DNA of 64,000 nt, from contig NZ_JABMIJ010000008.1 in assembly GCF_014885015.1 (NCBI RefSeq), positions 161,032 through 225,031 on the forward strand, given 5' to 3'. Of this stretch, positions 49,061 through 59,108 are shown in pieces. Within the stretch, counting starts at the first letter, position 1, and every line of letters begins with the position of its first letter. The DNA comes from Spirabiliibacterium falconis. Lineage in GTDB: Bacteria > Pseudomonadota > Gammaproteobacteria > Enterobacterales > Pasteurellaceae. Under the pieces are notes generated by a model, which saw only the letters and a list, made by a program, of their open reading frames with translations, made no database searches and was not told the DNA's origin. The position numbers and the translations under genes are program-made.

Positions 49061-49918
49061 ATGCGTAAATTTATCCTTTTTATAACCGCACTTTTACCTT
49101 TTACCGTACTAGCGGCCGATTTAGCCACCAGTGAAAACCCGATTTATCACTCTAAAACTGAATTAATGCTACGCAAAAGTAAAGACAATTTTTTCTCCAT
49201 TGCACCTTACGATCAAAACTACATTATGGAAACTTACAGCAATGGAAATTTTGATAATCAAGACGGCAAAAAGAAAAAACACGATGAAATTAAATTCCAA
49301 ATTAGCCTTGGGTTGCCGATTTGGCGCGGCATTTTAGGCGAAAATTCGCTACTAGGTGCAAGCTATACTCAACGTTCATGGTTTCAACTGAGCAATACCA
49401 TTGAATCATCGCCGTTTCGTGAAACTAACTATGAACCGCAATTGTTTCTTGCTTGGTCAACAAAATACAATTTACCGTGGGGCTGGACATTAAATGATAT
49501 CGAAACGGGGTTTAATCACGAATCTAATGGAAGAAGTGATCAATTTGAACGCTCACGAAGCTGGAACCGCCTATACGCGCGTGTTTCGGCACACAAAGAC
49601 AATTGGATGCTAGAATTTAAACCATGGTGGAGAATTCCAGAAAAAGCCGAAGATGACGACAATCCAGATATTACCGCTTATCGTGGGCATTATGATTTAA
49701 CCATCGGTTACAAATACGATGAGCATCAAGTAAAATTTACAGCACATTATAATCTTAAAAGTGGCAAAGGTGGATTGTTGGCTAATTACAGTTATCCTAT
49801 CACTAAACAAGTACGGCTTTATGTGCAATATTACGGCGGCTATGGCGAATCATTAATTGACTACAATCGCCGTATTCAACGCATAGGACTTGGCATTTCA
49901 TTAAATGACGTGTTCTGA
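49061..49918 (+). CDS. pldA: Outer-membrane phospholipase A PldA
   Basis: Outer-membrane beta-barrel enzyme that removes acyl chains from misplaced surface phospholipids. The start at 49061 gives a clean signal peptide (RKFILFITALLPFTVLAA) and 285 aa; earlier in-frame ATGs lie within or at the end of cyaY. Catalytic residues are in FNHESNGRSD (His and Ser) and the downstream SWNRLYARV (Asn), as in E. coli PldA. Twelve amphipathic strands and the C-terminal Phe (LNDVF) fit BamA-dependent insertion. It overlaps recQ by 14 bases. Confidence 0.94.
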   Translation: MRKFILFITALLPFTVLAADLATSENPIYHSKTELMLRKSKDNFFSIAPYDQNYIMETYSNGNFDNQDGKKKKHDEIKFQISLGLPIWRGILGENSLLGASYTQRSWFQLSNTIESSPFRETNYEPQLFLAWSTKYNLPWGWTLNDIETGFNHESNGRSDQFERSRSWNRLYARVSAHKDNWMLEFKPWWRIPEKAEDDDNPDITAYRGHYDLTIGYKYDEHQVKFTAHYNLKSGKGGLLANYSYPITKQVRLYVQYYGGYGESLIDYNRRIQRIGLGISLNDVF

Positions 49919-51740
49919 TTTACCTGATGAACAATCAAAGTGCGGTCAAAAAACCGCACTTACTGTTTTACGCCAAGTCTTTGGTTATCATCACTTTCGC
50001 ACGGGTCAAGAAAATGCGATTCAAGCCACGTTAGAAGGGCGTGATTGTTTGCTCGTGATGGCAACAGGATCTGGAAAATCCCTTTGTTATCAAGTTCCTG
50101 CGTTGTGTTTTTCTGGGCTGACATTGGTCATTTCTCCGCTAATTTCGTTAATGAAAGATCAAGTTGATCAGCTCATATCTAATGGCGTAGAAGCCGCATT
50201 TCTTAACTCAAGCCAAAGCAGTGACGAACAACAACAGGTGCAATCCAACGCCATCAATGGCACCTTAAAATTACTTTATATTTCACCTGAAAAAGTGATG
50301 ACAAATAGTTTTTATCACTTCATTAGCCAATGTAAACTCAGCTTTATTGCCATTGATGAAGCACATTGTATTTCTCAATGGGGGCACGATTTTCGCCCTG
50401 AATATAGCTTGTTAGGAGGGTTGAAAATCAGCTTTCCAGCAGTGCCGATAATGGCCCTCACTGCCACCGCTGATCGCACCACACGGCAAGATATTTTACA
50501 TCTATTAAAACTCGATAACCCATTTGAATATATCGGCAGTTTCGATCGTGCCAACATTCGTTATACGTTGATGGAAAAATACAAAGGCGTAGAGCAAATG
50601 TGCCAATTTGTGCTTTCACAAAAAGGAAAGTGCGGTATTGTCTATTGCAACTCCCGTGCAAAAACCGAAAAATTGTGTGAAAGCCTTAAACGACGAGGGA
50701 TTTCCTGCGCACCTTATCACGCAGGTTTAAGCCAATCTGAACGAGAATCAACCCAACATGCCTTTCAACACGACAATATTCAAGTGGTGGTGGCAACTGT
50801 TGCATTTGGCATGGGCATTAACAAATCCAATGTGCGGTTTGTGCTACATTTTGATCTACCACGTAGCATTGAAGCCTATTACCAAGAAACAGGGCGGGCG
50901 GGGCGTGATGATTTACCTGCTGAAGCTGTGTTACTCTACGATCCCGCCGATTATGCTTGGCTAAATAAAATATTACTGGAAAAACCCGAAAGCCCACTGC
51001 GTGAAATTGAACAACACAAACTACAAGCGATGGGCGCTTTTGCTGAAGCACAAACTTGCCGACGTTTAGTGTTGCTCAACTATTTTGGCGAAAGCCAGCA
51101 ACAACCCTGTAATAACTGCGACATCTGTCTTTCACCACCGACACATTACGATGGATTACTCGATGCCCAAAAAGTATTATCCGTCATCTACCGCACAGGA
51201 CAACTTTTTGCCATTCATTATGTGGTCGCTGTACTCAGAGGGCTAAATAATCAACGTATTAAAGATAACCAACACGACTTACTCAATGTGTTTGGGCTTG
51301 GACGTGAACAATCACAAGAATATTGGATTAATGTTATCCGCCAGCTTATTCATCTCGGCATTATAGAACAAAATATTGCACAACATTCTGCTTTGCGCCT
51401 TACCGAAGCTGCACGCCCTATTTTACGCGGTGAAACCGCACTTTCACTGGCAACGCCACGCACCACAATGTCAGTTATCAAAAAAGTGCAATATCAGCGT
51501 GTGAAAAACTACGATAAACACCTATTTGAACGCCTACGTTTTTTACGCAAACAACTGGCAGAAAAAGACGCTATCCCGCCTTATATTGTTTTCAACGATG
51601 CTACATTACAAGAAATGGCACAATTTAAACCCACCAGCCAACAAGCTATGCTCCAAATTAACGGCGTAGGGCAACGTAAACTTGAACGATTTGGCACTCC
51701 TTTTTTACAATTAATTTGTGAGTATCAGCACAATAACTAA
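49905..51740 (+). CDS. recQ: ATP-dependent DNA helicase RecQ
   Basis: 3'-5' DNA helicase (611 aa) acting in recombinational repair. Helicase motifs: motif 0/I FRTGQENAIQATLEGRDCLLVMATGSGKSLCYQVPAL (outline about 33-68), DEAH box IDEAHCISQWGHDFRPEY, TATADRTTRQDI, and motif VI QETGRAGRDDLPAE. The zinc site is built by CRRLVLLNYFGE and CNNCDICL (about 385-410), followed by a winged helix and a C-terminal HRDC domain (about 540-611). Codons about 8-20 are encoded by an inverted uptake-signal pair (49938-49963). It starts inside pldA, so the two are co-transcribed. Confidence 0.97.
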   Translation: MTCSDLPDEQSKCGQKTALTVLRQVFGYHHFRTGQENAIQATLEGRDCLLVMATGSGKSLCYQVPALCFSGLTLVISPLISLMKDQVDQLISNGVEAAFLNSSQSSDEQQQVQSNAINGTLKLLYISPEKVMTNSFYHFISQCKLSFIAIDEAHCISQWGHDFRPEYSLLGGLKISFPAVPIMALTATADRTTRQDILHLLKLDNPFEYIGSFDRANIRYTLMEKYKGVEQMCQFVLSQKGKCGIVYCNSRAKTEKLCESLKRRGISCAPYHAGLSQSERESTQHAFQHDNIQVVVATVAFGMGINKSNVRFVLHFDLPRSIEAYYQETGRAGRDDLPAEAVLLYDPADYAWLNKILLEKPESPLREIEQHKLQAMGAFAEAQTCRRLVLLNYFGESQQQPCNNCDICLSPPTHYDGLLDAQKVLSVIYRTGQLFAIHYVVAVLRGLNNQRIKDNQHDLLNVFGLGREQSQEYWINVIRQLIHLGIIEQNIAQHSALRLTEAARPILRGETALSLATPRTTMSVIKKVQYQRVKNYDKHLFERLRFLRKQLAEKDAIPPYIVFNDATLQEMAQFKPTSQQAMLQINGVGQRKLERFGTPFLQLICEYQHNN

Positions 51741-51809
51741 CACTGCACTGGAAAAAGCATCTTACTTCTTATATGCTAGTTGTTACTATTTGATAAAAAA
51801 GGAGTAATT

Positions 51810-52367
51810 ATGAAAAAACATTTACTAGCAACCGCACTTTCACTTTCTACATTACTTTTAACTGCAAATGTTTATGCACATGGCGATCATCATCATGACA
51901 AACAGTTAACAATTCCTGTACAGTTGCTTGACGTTGAAAAAGGCAACCAAGATATTGGTAACGTTTACGTGCATGAAACAAAATATGGCTTGGTTTTCAC
52001 ACCTGAATTAAAAGACTTAACCCCTGGCATTCACGGATTTCACATTCACCAAAATCCAAGCTGTGAACCTAAAGAAAAAGACGGAAAACTTGTCGCAGGG
52101 CTTGGAGCTGGTGGTCACTGGGATCCGAAAAATACTGGCAAGCACAGCACCCCGTGGGATGATGATGGTCATTTAGGCGATTTGCCTGCATTAACTGTCA
52201 ATCAAGATGGAACAGCAACAAACCCAGTCCTTGCACCACGCCTGCATTCGCTTGATGAAATAAAAGAACATTCATTAATGATTCACGCTCATGGTGATAA
52301 CCACTCTGACGATCCAAAACCGCTTGGTGGTGGCGGTGCTCGTATGGCGTGTGGTGTTATAAAATAA
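51810..52367 (+). CDS. sodC: Periplasmic Cu,Zn superoxide dismutase
   Basis: Converts superoxide to peroxide and oxygen in the periplasm. The start at 51810 has AAGGAG upstream and gives 185 aa. A signal peptide (about 1-24, ending NVYA) is followed by a short His-rich N-terminus HGDHHHDK that may bind metal, as in other Pasteurellaceae SodC. Active-site motifs are [13 protein letters not shown] (copper His and disulfide Cys), [14 protein letters not shown] and the zinc loop [12 protein letters not shown], then [10 protein letters not shown] and ARMACGVI (second disulfide Cys). Monocistronic with an uptake-signal terminator. Confidence 0.96.
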   Translation: MKKHLLATALSLSTLLLTANVYAHGDHHHDKQLTIPVQLLDVEKGNQDIGNVYVHETKYGLVFTPELKDLTPGIHGFHIHQNPSCEPKEKDGKLVAGLGAGGHWDPKNTGKHSTPWDDDGHLGDLPALTVNQDGTATNPVLAPRLHSLDEIKEHSLMIHAHGDNHSDDPKPLGGGGARMACGVIK

Positions 52368-52369
52368 AT

Positions 52370-52395
52370 AAAGTGCGGTTAAACCGCACTTTTTA
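52370..52395 (+). terminator. Uptake-signal hairpin terminator after sodC
   Basis: An inverted uptake-signal pair extended to an 11-bp complement (52370-52380 with 52382-52392; inner pairs open to form the loop), followed by T-rich sequence. Confidence 0.8.
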
Positions 52396-52474
52396 ATTAA
52401 TCTGGTAAAAAATTGAACCTTTCTTTATTTTTAAACTCTAACCACACGATCACATAACAATAAGGATCTTATCA

Positions 52475-52915
52475 ATGAAATTAACCCTAAAAAATACATT
52501 AGCATTAACTATTATTGCATCAAGCGTTGCTTTAGCAGCATGTTCCGATAAAGAACAAGTAAAACCTGCGGGAGCAGAACAAACTAAACCTGCACAAGTT
52601 GAAACCCAAAAATCAGTTGAACAAGCACCAGCCGCTCAAGCAGCTGAAAGTGCAGTAACCAAATACACTGGCACAATTGAAGGCGATAAATTTGATACTT
52701 ATCACTTCAAAGGGCAAAAAGGACAAAAAGTCATCATCAACGTCACAGGTAAAGGTCATGCTGAAGCTGTGCTTTACGGCTTTGATGATTTTATGCAAGA
52801 CGAAGCTTACACATTACCTGAAAGTGGCGATTATGAAGTGCGTGTAGTACAACCACGTACTTTTGCTCGTGAAGGTAAAAAATCTACTTATGAATTGACG
52901 ATTGAAATAAAGTAA
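52475..52915 (+). CDS. Lipoprotein with a C-terminal domain resembling lysozyme inhibitors
   Basis: A 146-aa lipoprotein: signal peptide with lipobox LAAC (Cys about 23), a low-complexity Gln/Ala/Glu/Pro linker (about 25-62) and a small beta domain (about 64-146). The domain pattern (GTIEGDKFDTYHFKGQKG, QKVIINV, then SGDYEVRVVQPRTFAREGKKSTYELTIEI) resembles PliI/PliG lysozyme inhibitors, which share an ...YTVRVYQMRxxARR...YSLxI ending, and also PPC-type domains. I recognise no exact family name. It stands alone between two terminators. A role in protecting peptidoglycan from host lysozyme is a hypothesis; the missing DUF assignment would need a profile search. Confidence 0.75.
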   Translation: MKLTLKNTLALTIIASSVALAACSDKEQVKPAGAEQTKPAQVETQKSVEQAPAAQAAESAVTKYTGTIEGDKFDTYHFKGQKGQKVIINVTGKGHAEAVLYGFDDFMQDEAYTLPESGDYEVRVVQPRTFAREGKKSTYELTIEIK

Positions 52916-52928
52916 TTAGACAAGATCA

Positions 52929-52954
52929 AAAGCAGCCTAAGGGCTGCTTTTTTT
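52929..52954 (+). terminator. Terminator after the lipoprotein gene
   Basis: A 9-bp stem (52929-52937 with 52942-52950) with loop TAAG, followed by a T-run. It separates the lipoprotein gene from mioC. Confidence 0.9.
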
Positions 52955-52997
52955 GTGCTAATATTTAAATACCACTTCAATGCTATTTAGGATAACT

Positions 52998-53435
52998 ATG
53001 GAAAAATCAATTTGCATTATCTCTGGCAGTACCTTAGGTGGTGCGGAATATGTCGCAGAACATTGTGAAGATTTGCTCAATCAAGCAGGCATTAAAACCG
53101 CACTTTGCCATGGTGCGCAAGCCGCACAAGAACAAGCGAATGCTTACCCAATTTGGCTATTTGTCAGTTCAACCCACGGCGCGGGCGATTTACCCGATAA
53201 TTTAGTGCCTTTTTTTAATGATCTTAGCGTACCAACTAACTTACGGTTTGCCGTCATTGGACTTGGTAATTCAGATTACGATACGTTCTGTTTTGCAGTT
53301 GATAAAATTGAAACCGCACTTTTAGCCCAAAATGCACAGCGTATTTGCCCACCATTAAAAATTGATATTCTTCACACACAAGATCCAGAAAGTGAAGCTC
53401 AAGAATGGCTACCGCACTTTATTCAGACAATTTGA
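52998..53435 (+). CDS. mioC: Flavodoxin-like protein MioC
   Basis: FMN-binding flavodoxin-like protein (145 aa) reported to take part in biotin synthase electron supply in E. coli. The start at 52998 (AGGATAACT upstream) yields the N-terminus MEKSICIISGSTLGGAEYVAEHCEDLL, whose SGSTLGGAE loop binds FMN phosphate. The later WLFVSSTHGAGDLPDN and GLGNSDYDTFCFAV are flavodoxin loops. The gene reads toward oriC, whose first DnaA box is 3 bases after the stop, so mioC transcription runs into the origin as in E. coli. Confidence 0.96.
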   Translation: MEKSICIISGSTLGGAEYVAEHCEDLLNQAGIKTALCHGAQAAQEQANAYPIWLFVSSTHGAGDLPDNLVPFFNDLSVPTNLRFAVIGLGNSDYDTFCFAVDKIETALLAQNAQRICPPLKIDILHTQDPESEAQEWLPHFIQTI

Positions 53436-53786
53436 GGTTGTGGATAAGTTCGATCTTTTTTGTATATTTAGCGTTATTATGATCTGAATAAAAGATAAAA
53501 TAATTCGACCTGTGGATAAGATCATCCGTTATTCACATGTTTAAACGACAAAAAGATCCTTTTACACACAATTAAAATTGAAACTAAGATCTTAATTTTA
53601 AATAGGAAAAGGATCTTTTAAACAACATTCACCTCAACTAATAAGAAAAACAATAAAAGATCTCTATATAAAAGATCTTTATATATAAGCACGATCAATT
53701 CATCAATTCCTTTTTACCCCATCTTAAAATTAAAGTAGAATAGCGCACAATTTTATAAAAAATTTTTTAAGTATCTGAAGGTTTAT
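53436..53786. other. oriC: Chromosomal replication origin oriC
   Basis: A 351-base gene-free, AT-rich region between mioC and mnmG, the classical gammaproteobacterial oriC location. Two perfect DnaA boxes on the minus strand (TTATCCACA at 53439-53447 and 53511-53519), one TTATTCACA on the plus strand (53529-53537) and a weaker TTTTACACA (53560-53568) lie on the mioC side. I count nine GATC (Dam/SeqA) sites between 53452 and 53696. The mnmG side holds three GATCT-starting 13-mers at 53612, 53659 and 53674 that resemble the E. coli unwinding repeats GATCTnTTnTTTT. The 9-base sequence AAAAGATCT is repeated directly with 15-bp spacing at 53655 and 53670. All features run in the same order as E. 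coli oriC. Confidence 0.93.
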
Positions 53787-55679
53787 ATGATTTACAACAT
53801 AACCTATGACGTGATTGTTGTTGGTGGCGGTCATGCAGGAACAGAAGCTGCGCTTGCACCTGCGCGTATGGGATTAAAAACGCTTTTACTAACGCATAAT
53901 ATTGACACATTAGGTCAAATGTCGTGCAATCCCGCAATTGGTGGCATTGGAAAAGGTCATTTAGTTAAAGAAATTGATGCAATGGGCGGTTTAATGGCAA
54001 CTGCTGCGGATAAAGCAGGGATTCAATTTCGTACCTTAAACAGTTCAAAAGGACCTGCCGTACGAGCAACCCGTGCACAAGCAGATCGCGTGCTTTATCG
54101 TCAAGCTGTGCGGATCGCCCTTGAAAATCAAGAAAATTTAGATATTTTTCAACAAGAAGTGGTTGATATTATCTTAGATCAAGATAAAGCAGTTGGGGTG
54201 AGCACTAAAATGGGGCTAACCTTCAATGCACGCTCTGTTATATTAACAGCAGGCACATTTTTGGCAGGAAAAATCCATATAGGTATGGAAAATTACGCTG
54301 GTGGACGAGCAGGCGATCCTGCCTCAACTATGCTAGCGGATCGTTTACGTGAGCTAAAACTACGCGTTGCACGTTTAAAAACAGGCACTCCTCCACGTTT
54401 AGATGCAAGAACCATTAATTTCTCAGTATTACAGGCACAACACGGTGATCCTATTCTGCCCGTATTTTCATTTATGGGATCGGTAGATCAACATCCACAA
54501 CAAATTCCTTGTTATATTACATCGACCAATGAAAAAGCCCATGATCTTATTCGTGCTAATCTCGATCGTAGCCCAATGTATGCAGGCGTGATCGAAGGGA
54601 TCGGCCCACGTTATTGCCCATCAATTGAAGATAAAGTAATGCGTTTTGCTGATCGCACAAGCCATCAAATTTATTTAGAGCCTGAAGGATTAACCAGTAA
54701 CGAGATTTATCCAAATGGCATTTCAACGAGCTTACCATTTGATGTGCAAATGGGCGTTGTTAATGCAATGCCAGGGCTTGAAAATGCACGTATTGTAAAA
54801 CCAGGTTATGCGATCGAATACGATTATTTTGATCCGAGAGATCTCAAGCCAACATTAGAAACAAAAGCAATAAAAGGTCTATTTTTTGCAGGACAAATTA
54901 ATGGAACTACAGGATACGAAGAAGCCGCTGCACAAGGGCTGCTTGCTGGGATCAATGCAGCTCGTTATGTGCAAGAAAAAGATCCTTGGTATCCACGTCG
55001 TGATCAAGCCTATCTTGGTGTATTGGTTGATGATCTTTGTACGCTTGGAACGAAAGAGCCATATAGAGTATTTACCTCTCGTGCAGAATATCGCTTATTA
55101 TTACGGGAAGACAATGCAGACAGTCGTTTAACGCCAATCGCACACGAACTAGGGTTGATTGATCAGGCACGTTGGGATCGTTTTCAACAAAAACAAGAAA
55201 ATATTGTGCGTGAGCAACAGCGATTGCGTGAGATTTGGATCCATCCACAATCACCGCATCTAAGTGCGGTTAATCAATTACTCAAAACACCATTAACGCG
55301 TGAAGCCAGCGGTGAAGATTTATTACGTCGTCCAGAGGTTAATTATCACGATCTGACCGCACTTGATGTTTTTGCACCCGCTTGCAGCGACAAACAAGCG
55401 GCTGAACAGGTTGAAATTTCAATTAAATATCAAGGCTATATTGAACATCAACACGAAGAAATTGCACGGCATAAACGCCATGAAAGCACTGCTATCCCCG
55501 ATAATTTTGATTATGATAAAGTATCAGGACTTTCTAACGAAGTGCGGGCGAAATTAATGCAACATCGTCCTGTGTCGATTGGACAAGCATCACGTATTTC
55601 AGGCGTTACACCTGCTGCAATTTCTATTTTGCTTGTGAATTTAAAAAAACAAGGTATGCTCAAGCGTGGTGATGAATGA
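53787..55679 (+). CDS. mnmG: tRNA uridine-5-carboxymethylaminomethyl modification enzyme MnmG (GidA)
   Basis: FAD protein that with MnmE modifies the wobble uridine of several tRNAs. The 630-aa product starts with the dinucleotide-binding [22 protein letters not shown] (about 8-29) and shows [45 protein letters not shown] and [24 protein letters not shown]-terminal helical MnmE/tRNA-binding domain (about 550-630) completes it. GAAGG lies before the start. It is the first gene to the right of oriC and overlaps rsmG by 4 bases. Confidence 0.98.
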   Translation: MIYNITYDVIVVGGGHAGTEAALAPARMGLKTLLLTHNIDTLGQMSCNPAIGGIGKGHLVKEIDAMGGLMATAADKAGIQFRTLNSSKGPAVRATRAQADRVLYRQAVRIALENQENLDIFQQEVVDIILDQDKAVGVSTKMGLTFNARSVILTAGTFLAGKIHIGMENYAGGRAGDPASTMLADRLRELKLRVARLKTGTPPRLDARTINFSVLQAQHGDPILPVFSFMGSVDQHPQQIPCYITSTNEKAHDLIRANLDRSPMYAGVIEGIGPRYCPSIEDKVMRFADRTSHQIYLEPEGLTSNEIYPNGISTSLPFDVQMGVVNAMPGLENARIVKPGYAIEYDYFDPRDLKPTLETKAIKGLFFAGQINGTTGYEEAAAQGLLAGINAARYVQEKDPWYPRRDQAYLGVLVDDLCTLGTKEPYRVFTSRAEYRLLLREDNADSRLTPIAHELGLIDQARWDRFQQKQENIVREQQRLREIWIHPQSPHLSAVNQLLKTPLTREASGEDLLRRPEVNYHDLTALDVFAPACSDKQAAEQVEISIKYQGYIEHQHEEIARHKRHESTAIPDNFDYDKVSGLSNEVRAKLMQHRPVSIGQASRISGVTPAAISILLVNLKKQGMLKRGDE

Positions 55680-56299
55680 GTTTAGCTAACCGATTAGACC
55701 AACTTTTAAGTCAGACCGCACTTTGCGTTTCGGATAACCAACGCACGTTGTTAGTTGACTACGTTGAGCTGCTCAATAAGTGGAATAAGGCTTACAACCT
55801 TACCTCTGTGCGAGACCCACAAGAGATGTTGATTAAACATATTATGGATAGCCTTGTAGTAAGTGAATACTTACAAGGCGAACGATTTATTGACGTGGGA
55901 ACAGGTCCAGGCTTGCCTGGCATTCCCCTTGCGATAATTAATCCGAATCGACATTTTACTTTGTTAGACAGCCTTGGTAAGCGGGTACGTTTTTTGCAGC
56001 AAGTGGTTATGCAGTTAGGACTGACTAACGTTATGCCAGTACAAAGTCGAGTAGAAGATTACACCAAAGTGCGGTTTGATGGGGTGCTAAGTCGAGCATT
56101 TGCGTCTTTGACTGATATGGTTACTTGGTGTATTCATCTACCAAATGATAATGGACATTTTTATGCACTTAAAGGTCAGATGAATAATGGTGAATTAAAC
56201 ACACTACCGCACTTTGTTAAAATTGATAAAAAAATCACTTTAAAAGTCCCTGAATTGATAGGTGAAAGGCATTTAATTATTTTATCAAATGTTGAATAA
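55676..56299 (+). CDS. rsmG: 16S rRNA guanine-N7 methyltransferase RsmG (GidB)
   Basis: Methylates N7 of G527 of 16S rRNA using S-adenosylmethionine. The 207-aa protein shows the family start [38 protein letters not shown] and the AdoMet motif [17 protein letters not shown] (about 67-83). [16 protein letters not shown] and the [11 protein letters not shown] segment follow. It is translationally coupled to mnmG by an ATGA overlap. The 209-base gap after it contains the probable atp promoter. Confidence 0.96.
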   Translation: MSLANRLDQLLSQTALCVSDNQRTLLVDYVELLNKWNKAYNLTSVRDPQEMLIKHIMDSLVVSEYLQGERFIDVGTGPGLPGIPLAIINPNRHFTLLDSLGKRVRFLQQVVMQLGLTNVMPVQSRVEDYTKVRFDGVLSRAFASLTDMVTWCIHLPNDNGHFYALKGQMNNGELNTLPHFVKIDKKITLKVPELIGERHLIILSNVE

Positions 56300-56395
56300 T
56301 CACGCAGAACAAAACGTATTTGCTATTTTTGTGACAAAATCGTAAAAAAAATTTAATAAATGTTAGCTAGGTAACACTTTTAACGGCTTTAATCG

Positions 56396-56423
56396 TTGCA
56401 ATAATCAATTCTAACCGTATAAT
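56396..56423 (+). promoter_or_regulatory. Predicted atp operon promoter
   Basis: -35 TTGCAA (56396-56401), 16-bp spacer and a perfect -10 TATAAT (56418-56423). The expected start is near 56430, giving a leader of about 80 bases before atpI. No terminator was seen between rsmG and this point, so some readthrough is likely. Confidence 0.65.
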
Positions 56424-56508
56424 TTACTATGATTTGTTACCCATAATGATTAGTTTAATTTTTAGCCTATTTATTTTTAACGTAATAATAAATACGAAGT
56501 AAGGCTTT

Positions 56509-56895
56509 ATGATGTCGGCAATAATGGTGAAGAGCCAACAATTATATCGAAAAGTATTAACCATTACGTTATTGCTGGCATTAGGAATAACCGCACTTTT
56601 ATGGTTATTAAATAAAGAATGGAGTGTATCATTCGCACTGGGTAGTATTATTGCGTGGTTTGCACAGGTTGCTTTTGCGATATTTTTATTTATCCGTCAG
56701 CGATCGTTGGTACTTAATGAAAAGGTGAAAGCCCTTTACCAAGCACAAGGAATAAAGTTTGGTTTAACAATAGTGTTATTTGTTATCGTTTTGCGTACAG
56801 TACATATTCACGCAGGTAGTTTTTTTAGTGGGTATTTGATTTTAATTTTATTTAATGGTGTATTGCCTTTTTTACTTTCAAAAGGTAAACGTTAA
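56509..56895 (+). CDS. atpI: ATP synthase accessory protein AtpI
   Basis: Small membrane protein (128 aa) encoded at the head of atp operons, thought to help assemble the c-ring. It has four hydrophobic segments (about 16-33, 38-58, 80-98, 103-122), including ALGSIIAWFAQVAFAIFLF and GYLILILFNGVLPFLLSKGKR, typical of the family. An uptake signal is in the first membrane segment codons. Two adjacent ATGs (56509 and 56512) could serve as start; the AAGG site fits both. Confidence 0.9.
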   Translation: MMSAIMVKSQQLYRKVLTITLLLALGITALLWLLNKEWSVSFALGSIIAWFAQVAFAIFLFIRQRSLVLNEKVKALYQAQGIKFGLTIVLFVIVLRTVHIHAGSFFSGYLILILFNGVLPFLLSKGKR

Positions 56896-56904
56896 TTCAC
56901 TTAA

Positions 56905-57714
<810 letters not shown>

Positions 57715-57748
57715 TGTATTTTTAACCTAGCATTTTGCTAACTTTTAA

Positions 57749-58027
<279 letters not shown>

Positions 58028-58078
58028 TCCAACGGCTACTCGCAAAGAGTAATAACCAACTTTTAAGGAGGTACCGTT

Positions 58079-58549
58079 GTGAATATTAACGCAACACTTA
58101 TCGGACAATCTATTGTATTCCTCATTTTTGTGTGGTTTTGCATGAAGTTTGTCTGGCCACCAGTGATCAAAGCTATTGAAGCACGTCAAAGCCAGATTGC
58201 CAATGCTTTAGCTTCAGCTGAAGAAGCTAAAAAAGAACAAGCTGATGCGAAAGTGTTAGTGGAAAAAGAGCTGGCTGAAGCGAAAAAACAAGCACAAGAA
58301 ATCATTGATTTGGCAAATAAACGTCGCAATGAAATTTTAGATGAAGTGCGTGGTGAAGCTGAGGCGGTGAAGGCTAAAATCATTGAGCAAGGTTACGCTG
58401 AAGTGGATGCCGAACGTAAACGAGCACGTGAAGAATTACGTGTTCAAGTGGCATCATTAGCACTTGCGGGTGCAGAAAAAATTGTTGGACGCAATGTTGA
58501 TGAAGCGGCCAATAACGATATTATCGATAAACTAGTTGCAGAACTATAA
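58079..58549 (+). CDS. atpF: ATP synthase F0 subunit b
   Basis: Peripheral stalk subunit (156 aa). The start is a GTG at 58079-58081 with AAGGAGG upstream (58065-58071), producing the normal [28 protein letters not shown] membrane anchor (about 1-28). The rest is a long charged coiled coil (about 30-140) that dimerises and contacts subunit delta. Its 3' end precedes the atpH start by 13 bases. Confidence 0.97.
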   Translation: MNINATLIGQSIVFLIFVWFCMKFVWPPVIKAIEARQSQIANALASAEEAKKEQADAKVLVEKELAEAKKQAQEIIDLANKRRNEILDEVRGEAEAVKAKIIEQGYAEVDAERKRAREELRVQVASLALAGAEKIVGRNVDEAANNDIIDKLVAEL

Positions 58550-58562
58550 GAAGGTGGGGCTA

Positions 58563-59096
58563 ATGTCAGAATACATCACAGTAGCACGCCCCTATGCAAA
58601 GGCAGCGTTTGATTTTGCATTAGAACATAGTGCATTAGACAAATGGCTTGAAATGCTTAAATTTGCCGCAGTGGTTATAGCCAATGACGATATGCAACAA
58701 TTTTTGAAGACATCATCGTCACCTGAAAAAGTGGCTAACACCATTATTGATATTTGTGGTGAGCAACTTTGTCAGCACGGAAAAAATTTCGTTCGTGTTA
58801 TGGCTGAAAATGACCGCCTTCTCGCTTTGCCTGAAGTGTATGCTTTGTTTGAAAAGTTAGTTGATGAACAGCGCGCTTTAGTTGATGTTGAAGTGATTTC
58901 AGCAAAAGTACTTAGCGAAAAACAGCAGCATGATATTCTCCAAGCAATGGAAAAAAGGCTTGCTCGAAAAGTTAAATTAAATTGTCGCATTGATGAAAGT
59001 TTAATCGGTGGAGCTATTATCAAAACACAAGATTTTGAAATAGATGGCTCTAGCCGTGGTCAACTTGATCGCCTAGCCAATGCGTTACAATTATAA
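58563..59096 (+). CDS. atpH: ATP synthase F1 subunit delta
   Basis: Links the peripheral stalk to the top of the alpha/beta ring. The start at 58563 (AAGGTGG upstream) gives 177 aa, matching the family; an in-frame ATG at 58536 lies inside atpF and is not used. The N-terminal helical domain begins SEYITVARPYAKAAFDFALEH, and the C-terminal domain includes LNCRIDESLIGGAIIKTQDFEIDGSSRGQLDRLANAL in outline. The stop lies 12 bases before atpA. Confidence 0.97.
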   Translation: MSEYITVARPYAKAAFDFALEHSALDKWLEMLKFAAVVIANDDMQQFLKTSSSPEKVANTIIDICGEQLCQHGKNFVRVMAENDRLLALPEVYALFEKLVDEQRALVDVEVISAKVLSEKQQHDILQAMEKRLARKVKLNCRIDESLIGGAIIKTQDFEIDGSSRGQLDRLANALQL

Positions 59097-59108
59097 GAGG
59101 AATAGAAA

